The translations under genes and the position numbers were made by a program. The notes below the pieces were generated by a model. The model did not search any database. It was not told the origin of the DNA and saw only the letters and a program-made list of their open reading frames with translations. A DNA stretch of 63,311 bases, taken from contig NZ_BDBV01000089.1 in assembly GCF_001613165.1 (NCBI RefSeq), positions 1-63,311 of the forward strand. The letters run 5' to 3'. Source of the stretch: Nocardia mexicana NBRC 108244 (lineage in GTDB: Bacteria > Actinomycetota > Actinomycetes > Mycobacteriales > Mycobacteriaceae). This document shows, in pieces, positions 58,658 through 63,311 of the stretch (its first letter is position 1; each line of letters begins with the position of its first letter).

Positions 58658-60013
58658 TCAGGCCTCCACGACGTACGGCGCTACGCTGCCGAGCTTTTCG
58701 CAGGTCTCCTCGAATTCCCGGTCGGGCGTGGACTGGCCGACGATGCCCGCTCCCGCGCGCAGCCAGGCGCCGTCGGCGGTCTGGTAGACCGCGCGCAGCA
58801 CCAGGGTGGCCTCGAGCGCACCGGTGGGCGAAACCGTCACCACCGCACCGGAGTACAGGCCGCGCGGATCGTGATCGAGCCGGAAGACCGCGTCGACGCC
58901 GTCCCGCTTCGGAATGCCGGACGCGGTGACGGAGGGGAACAGCATTTCCAGTGCGTCCCAGGAGGTTCGGCCGGGCCCGAGGCGGCCGCGCACGGTGGAG
59001 GCCAGATGCTGCACGCTGCCGCGTTCGCGCACGGCCATGAAGTCCGAGACCGCGGTGGTGCCGGGCACCGCGACCGCGGCGATCTCGGCGAACGAGGTCT
59101 GCACCGAAATCGCGTGCTCCACGATCTCTTTGGGATCGGAGACGAGATCCGCCCGGGCCGCCCGGTCGGCCTCGGGACCACGCCCGAAGGCCCGGGTCCC
59201 CGCCAGCGGTTCGGTGGTCACCACGCGGTCGCCGTCGACGGCGGCCACCAGTTCGGGGCTGAACCCGGCCGCCTCCAGCACGCCCAGGCGCAACAGGAAC
59301 GACCGCGCGGGCGTGTTGTTCGCCCGGCCGAGCCGATAGGTCGCGGGCACGTCCACCACGAACGGCAGATCCACCTTGCGCGACAGAATCACCTTCTGGT
59401 ACTTGCCGTCCCGGATCTCGCCGACCGCCTCGGCCACCCGGTTCCGGTAGGCCGTCGGATCGATGGTGATGTCGGCCTGCCGCGGCCGCGGCAACGCGGA
59501 CCCCTGGGCGGCGGCGACGAGTTCGTGAATGTCGGCGGCCTCGCCCGGCGTGGCACCGGTAACCCGCACGCCGGTCGCGTCGATGCGCACCTCGATGCGC
59601 GGAATCATCAGATGCGCCAGCGGGGTGCGCTCCGGCAGGTGCGCGGTCGCCGCCAGCGACCAGGCACAGAACTCGAACCCGATCCAGCCGTAGGTGTTCC
59701 GCCCGGACAGCGGCAGCGCCGCCAGTGCCCGATCGATCACCTCGGCCGGGCGACCCGACCACGAGGTGGCCGTGGCGCGCCCGTCCCACGCGACACGCAG
59801 TTCGTGCGCATCGAGTTCGACACTGCCGATCGGGTCGGCCGCGAAAACCCACTCACCCGGCCGCTCGTACATGACGTACTCGCCGAAGCGGTCGGCCGCC
59901 GCCAGCGCCGCTACCGCCGCGGCCGGATCCTCGACCCCTCGATTCGATGGTGTGGATGTCGCCCCCGGATCGTTTTCATACCCGATCAGCACTCGCTCGT
60001 CCGTGGTCGGCAC
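58658..60013 (-). CDS. mbtI: Salicylate synthase (MbtI/Irp9 type)
   Basis: 451 residues from GTG behind GGAGGAA. Chorismate-binding (MST) fold. The catalytic Lys lies in DGKYQKVILSRKVDLP, with TTEPLAGTRAFGRGPEADRA, SDPKEIVEHAISVQ, SVQHLASTVRGRLGPG and the metal-binding SGIPKRDGVDAVFRLD, AGAGIVGQSTPDREFEETCEK. MbtI-type enzymes turn chorismate into salicylate through isochorismate. Two iron-box-like sites lie directly upstream. Supplies the aryl cap for mbtA. Confidence 0.92.
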   Translation of the reverse strand: MPTTDERVLIGYENDPGATSTPSNRGVEDPAAAVAALAAADRFGEYVMYERPGEWVFAADPIGSVELDAHELRVAWDGRATATSWSGRPAEVIDRALAALPLSGRNTYGWIGFEFCAWSLAATAHLPERTPLAHLMIPRIEVRIDATGVRVTGATPGEAADIHELVAAAQGSALPRPRQADITIDPTAYRNRVAEAVGEIRDGKYQKVILSRKVDLPFVVDVPATYRLGRANNTPARSFLLRLGVLEAAGFSPELVAAVDGDRVVTTEPLAGTRAFGRGPEADRAARADLVSDPKEIVEHAISVQTSFAEIAAVAVPGTTAVSDFMAVRERGSVQHLASTVRGRLGPGRTSWDALEMLFPSVTASGIPKRDGVDAVFRLDHDPRGLYSGAVVTVSPTGALEATLVLRAVYQTADGAWLRAGAGIVGQSTPDREFEETCEKLGSVAPYVVEA

Positions 60014-60022
60014 CGTTCCTCC

Positions 60023-60040
60023 AAGGTTATGCTTACCTTA
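60023..60040. promoter_or_regulatory. IdeR-like iron box 1 before mbtI
   Basis: AAGGTTATGCTTACCTTA, an AGGTWA-N-TWACCT-type dyad 9 bases before the mbtI GTG. Expected to be bound by iron-loaded IdeR. Confidence 0.75.
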
Positions 60041-60051
60041 CTTTAACTGGT

Positions 60052-60068
60052 GAGGTTAGCATTACCTG
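60052..60068. promoter_or_regulatory. IdeR-like iron box 2 in the mbtI-plsB gap
   Basis: GAGGTTAGCATTACCTG, a second iron-box-like dyad 11 bases from the first. Two boxes suggest cooperative binding, and possible influence on the divergent plsB gene. Confidence 0.65.
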
Positions 60069-60174
60069 TCTTGGAAGTCGTTGTGCCGACGGGCACACTC
60101 TCCGCCGCAACCTCCTGCGCAAAGGGCTCGAACCGGGCTTCAATGGGGAACGTCACTTGATGAAGGGTTCCCGC

Positions 60175-62559
60175 ATGATCGATGACCGCGCCGATGTTCC
60201 GACGGCGACGCCCGAGACCGAACCGAACTCGGTGGTCGCGCTGGTGGATGCCTCCTCGCCGACCGAACGCGAACTGATCGGCGGCTGGCTGGCCGAGGGC
60301 GGTATCGCGGCGGAGCTCGGCGTCGACGCGCCGGTGACCCAGATCGACCTCGATGCGGCGCCGGTGGCGGTCCGGCTGGTCGGGCGGCACGACGACCCGC
60401 TGGTGGTCCCCGTCCGGGTGCTGTGGCTGCCGCCGGAGCGAGACGGCGTGCGCCGCATCACCTTCGCCGACCTGGCCACCCTGTCCAATCCCCGGAAACC
60501 GCACCGGCTCATGCAGCGCCGCCTGATCGCACGGTCGCCGGACCGCCACCTCGTGCTCACCGGGCAGCCCGCCCGGCTCAGCGAGTTGCGCGCGAACAAC
60601 GCGGCCGTCGCCGGGACCGCGGAACCGTTCGCCCGCGCCATCGTGCGCGCCGGGATCGTGGCGCTGGAGCGGGCCGAGCGCGCCGTCATCGGCGACCGGT
60701 ACAAGGTGCCCCGGCTGGTCGCCGAGGAGATCCTCGACTCACCGGATTTCCTGCGCCGCCTCGACGCCATCGCCGAACACATCGGAACCGGCCCCCGCGA
60801 GGTCTACCGGCGGGCGGAAAAGGCCCTGCAGGAATTGGTGGCGGCGCAGAGCCGCCTGGTGTCGGACCTGTTCACCCAGGCCATGCGCCCGGTGCACGCC
60901 TCCACCTGGAAGGTGGACTGCGACCCGACCGGGCTGGCCGCGCTGCGCCGCCTCAACCGCCGCTATCCGCTGGTGTTCCTGCCCTCGCACCGCTCCTACG
61001 TGGATGCCTTCGTGCTCGGGGATACGCTGGCCCGCAATGACTTTCCGCCCAATCACGTGATCGGCGGCGCGAACCTGCGGTTCTGGCCGATCGGCCCGAT
61101 CGCGCGCCGCACCGGAACCGTGTTCATCCGCCGCAGCTTCGGCGACGACGAGGTGTACAAGGCGGTGGTCGAGGAGTATTTCGCCTACCTCTTGGCCAAG
61201 CGGTTCAACCTGGAGTGGTACTTCGAGGGCGGCCGCACCCGCACCGGCAAGCTGCGCCCGCCCCGCTACGGCCTGCTGAATTACCTTGCGGCGGCGATCC
61301 GCTCGCGCCGCGTCGACGATGTGATGCTGGTCCCCGTGTCGATCACCTACGAGCGGCTCAACGAGCTCGGCGCGATCGCCACCGAGCAGTCCGGTGGCGC
61401 CAAAAAGGCCGAGGGCCTGACCTGGCTGGCGCGCTACGTTCGCAGCCAACAGCATTCGGCGGGCCACGTGTACCTGCGGTTCGGCGCCCCGCTGTCGGCG
61501 CGGGACCGCCTTGCCGCACACGGTGATCCGCTGGTCCCCGATCCGGGCCCGGGGGCTCCGGCCGATGCGCCCGAGCGTGATCAGGAACGTAAGGCGGTGC
61601 AGCGGCTGGCCTTCGAGGTCGCCGTCGGGATCAACGAGGTCACACCGATCACCGTCAACGCCCTGGTCACCCTCGCACTGCTGGGCGTGCACGAGCGCGC
61701 ACTCACCCTCGGTGAGGTGCGCCGAGTACTGGAACCGGTGCGCGACTACATCCGGCGCAGCGACCTGCCCGGCGGCGAACTCGACACACTGCGTGACGAT
61801 CACGGGCTGGCGGTCGTGCTGGAGCAGCTGTCGCTGGCGAAGGTGGTGACGGTCTATCGCGGCGGGCTGGAGCCGGTGTACTCGATCGAGGCCGGGGCAC
61901 ATCTCGAGGCGGCGTTCTATCGCAACAGCGCGGTGCACTGGTTCGTCAATCGCGCCATCCTCGAACTCGCCATCCTGGCCGCGGTGGAGGCGCCCGAGGG
62001 CGAGCAGCTGCAGGCGGGCTGGGATACCGCCTTCCGGCTGCGCGATCTGCTGAAGTTCGAGTTCTTCTTCCCCGAGCGCGCCGAGTTCGCCGACCGGATG
62101 ACCGCGGAAATCCAACTGGTGGACAAGGATTGGAAGCAGCGCACCGCCGGCGGCACGGTCGGCGCCGACGTCCTGGCCACGCTGACCGAGACCGGATTCA
62201 TCATGGCCCATCGGGTCCTGCGCTCGTTCTTCGACGCGCAGCTGGTGGTGGCCGACCGGCTGGCCGCCCGCGACGGCGCGGTGGCGCCGCAGGACCGCAA
62301 GCAGTTCATCGACGAATGCCTGGCCGTCGGCCGCCAGATGCTGTTGCAGCAGCGCCTGCACAGTCCCGAATCGGTCTCCTCCGAATTGTTCGCCACCGCA
62401 CTGAAACTCGCCGACAACCACGGCCTGCTCGACTCGATGTCCGACGGCACGGAACTGGCGGCCCGCCGCCGCGCCTTCGCCGACGAGTTGCGCACGATCG
62501 GCGCCCGCATCTCGCGCGCGGCGGCCCTGGACCCGTCGAATCGATTGGAGGTGTCATGA
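60175..62559 (+). CDS. plsB: Glycerol-3-phosphate acyltransferase
   Basis: 794 residues from ATG at 60175, with AAGGG 8 bases upstream; ATG at 60160 is an alternative. Membrane-associated acyltransferase for the first step of phospholipid and triacylglycerol synthesis. The four PlsB blocks are in order: LPSHRSYVDAFVLGD (I), GTVFIRRSFGDDEVY (II), WYFEGGRTRTGKLRPPRYGL (III) and VMLVPVSITYERLNELG (IV). Similar in size to mycobacterial PlsB2. The stop overlaps the next gene (ATGA), a HAD-type enzyme, matching the mycobacterial plsB2-plsC arrangement. Confidence 0.92.
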   Translation: MIDDRADVPTATPETEPNSVVALVDASSPTERELIGGWLAEGGIAAELGVDAPVTQIDLDAAPVAVRLVGRHDDPLVVPVRVLWLPPERDGVRRITFADLATLSNPRKPHRLMQRRLIARSPDRHLVLTGQPARLSELRANNAAVAGTAEPFARAIVRAGIVALERAERAVIGDRYKVPRLVAEEILDSPDFLRRLDAIAEHIGTGPREVYRRAEKALQELVAAQSRLVSDLFTQAMRPVHASTWKVDCDPTGLAALRRLNRRYPLVFLPSHRSYVDAFVLGDTLARNDFPPNHVIGGANLRFWPIGPIARRTGTVFIRRSFGDDEVYKAVVEEYFAYLLAKRFNLEWYFEGGRTRTGKLRPPRYGLLNYLAAAIRSRRVDDVMLVPVSITYERLNELGAIATEQSGGAKKAEGLTWLARYVRSQQHSAGHVYLRFGAPLSARDRLAAHGDPLVPDPGPGAPADAPERDQERKAVQRLAFEVAVGINEVTPITVNALVTLALLGVHERALTLGEVRRVLEPVRDYIRRSDLPGGELDTLRDDHGLAVVLEQLSLAKVVTVYRGGLEPVYSIEAGAHLEAAFYRNSAVHWFVNRAILELAILAAVEAPEGEQLQAGWDTAFRLRDLLKFEFFFPERAEFADRMTAEIQLVDKDWKQRTAGGTVGADVLATLTETGFIMAHRVLRSFFDAQLVVADRLAARDGAVAPQDRKQFIDECLAVGRQMLLQQRLHSPESVSSELFATALKLADNHGLLDSMSDGTELAARRRAFADELRTIGARISRAAALDPSNRLEVS

Positions 62560-63311
62560 CCCAGTGGACGGTCGACGAGGCCGTCGCCGCCATCGGCTCC
62601 GGCCCGCAGGGTCCACAGGTCGCCGCGGTCTTCGATTTCGGCGGCACCGTCGTGCACGGCTTCACCCCGCGGTCGGCCCTCCGGCGCCTGCTGCGCCGCC
62701 GCGATATCCCGCGGATCCTGGCGGATTCCCTGCTGACCAGCATTCGCGGCGCCCGCGGCGAGGGCGAGTACGAGCGATTCCTGCAGCGCGTCATGCACCT
62801 GTGGGCCGGGCGACCGGAGGCCGACCTCACCGAACTCGGGGAGCGGCTGTTCCGCGGCACGATCTACGGCCACCTGTATCCGGAGGCGTGGCGGCTGATC
62901 CGCGCGCACGAGGCCGCCGGGCACACCCTCCTCCTGGCGACCTGCCTGACCCGTTTTCAGGTGCTGCCCGCGGCCGCCGAGCTGGGGATCGAGCACGTGC
63001 TCTACACCCCCATGGCCGCACAGGACGGCGTGCTCACCGGATATGTGGACGACAAGCCGCTGTGGCGCAGCGGGAAGGCCGACGCGGTGCGCCGCTTCGC
63101 GACCGAGCGGCGCCTCGACCTGAGCGACAGCTACGCCTACGCCGACGCCGCCCCGGACCTGCCGCTGCTCGAGCTGGTGGGACGGCCGCGGGCGGTGAAT
63201 CCGGATCCCCGCATGGCGATCGAGGCGGGCGAACGCGACTGGCCCGAGCTCGGCTTCCGGCCCCGCGCGGCGGCCGGGGCCGGCGATATCGCCCGCACCG
63301 CAGCGGGTTTC
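62556..63311 (+). CDS. HAD-IB-type hydrolase, 3' truncated by the window end (possible PlsC fusion)
   Basis: At least 252 residues; frame open to the window end. HAD-IB layout with a cap domain: motif I AAVFDFGGTVVHGF (Asp27), motif II region TLLLATCLTRFQVL, motif III Lys in SGKADAVRRFA, motif IV YAYADAAPDLPLLELVG followed by PRAVNPDP. In motif I the usual DxDGT reads DFGGT: Gly29 replaces the second Asp, the general acid/base. Motif II also lacks the usual Ser/Thr followed by Ala-Ser. Phosphatase activity is therefore doubtful. In mycobacteria the gene after plsB2 is a HAD-PlsC fusion, so an acyltransferase domain may follow beyond the window. Confidence 0.8.
   Translation, partial: MTQWTVDEAVAAIGSGPQGPQVAAVFDFGGTVVHGFTPRSALRRLLRRRDIPRILADSLLTSIRGARGEGEYERFLQRVMHLWAGRPEADLTELGERLFRGTIYGHLYPEAWRLIRAHEAAGHTLLLATCLTRFQVLPAAAELGIEHVLYTPMAAQDGVLTGYVDDKPLWRSGKADAVRRFATERRLDLSDSYAYADAAPDLPLLELVGRPRAVNPDPRMAIEAGERDWPELGFRPRAAAGAGDIARTAAGF

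Noticed and set aside
58601..60046. 481-codon plus-strand ORF opposite mbtI
   Set aside because: No family motif; mbtI has all catalytic blocks, a ribosome-binding site and iron boxes.

Overview
The window is a high-GC actinobacterial chromosome segment, most likely from Nocardia. The evidence is a pair of MspA/NfpA-NfpB-type mycolate outer-membrane porins, a mycobactin/nocobactin-type siderophore start (salicylate synthase and an aryl-AMP ligase under IdeR-like boxes), an XPB helicase / Rpf / cold-shock / aminotransferase neighbourhood like the M. tuberculosis Rv0858c-Rv0883c region, Eis and PlsB. I saw no tRNA, rRNA, CRISPR array, insertion sequence or phage gene.

Layout. (1) 1-1041 is the 3' end of citrate synthase, closed by a strong terminator. 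(2) About 1.1-15.4 kb is an accessory RiPP island. Its enzymes (APH-fold kinases, HopA1-domain proteins, F420-dependent LLM reductases, LanD-type flavoprotein, SAM methyltransferase) match class V lanthipeptide pathways (lexapeptide, cacaoidin and pristinin types). It carries two separate enzyme operons, one ABC exporter operon, a flavin monooxygenase, and four short precursor genes at four places. The four leaders share the motif [DE]L[IVF]x2Yx[SA]Yx5[LMI], but their cores are unrelated. The first enzyme set has a kinase without its N-lobe and with a changed metal-binding residue. The second set has a full-length kinase and the only LanD. The two sets therefore probably work together. (3) 15.4-23.6 kb holds the porin pair, a STAND NTPase without a repeat domain, an AI-2E transporter, Eis, YccF, and MarR/TetR regulators. 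(4) 23.6-42.8 kb is core actinobacterial: a sacsin-like ATPase, DUF3027, an MFS transporter, cold-shock protein, rpf behind a perfect CRP site and a c-di-AMP riboswitch, the XPB helicase and its partner protein, an M1 peptidase, and others. (5) 43-51 kb carries SigJ and a sugar ABC / isomerase cassette divergent from its LacI regulator. (6) 51-56.9 kb carries a DapC-like aminotransferase, a class I DAHP synthase behind an aromatic leader-peptide attenuator, redox proteins, and a DUF5993-DsbB pair. (7) 56.9-60.1 kb is the iron-regulated salicylate pathway. (8) 60.2 kb to the end is plsB and the start of a HAD-type gene with an altered DxD motif.

How it works together. In the RiPP island a kinase would phosphorylate core Ser/Thr, a HopA1-type lyase would eliminate phosphate, an F420H2-dependent LLM enzyme could reduce dehydroalanine to D-alanine, LanD would oxidatively decarboxylate the C-terminal Cys of the one precursor that has it, and the methyltransferase and monooxygenase would tailor the product before ABC export. 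No dedicated leader peptidase is visible.
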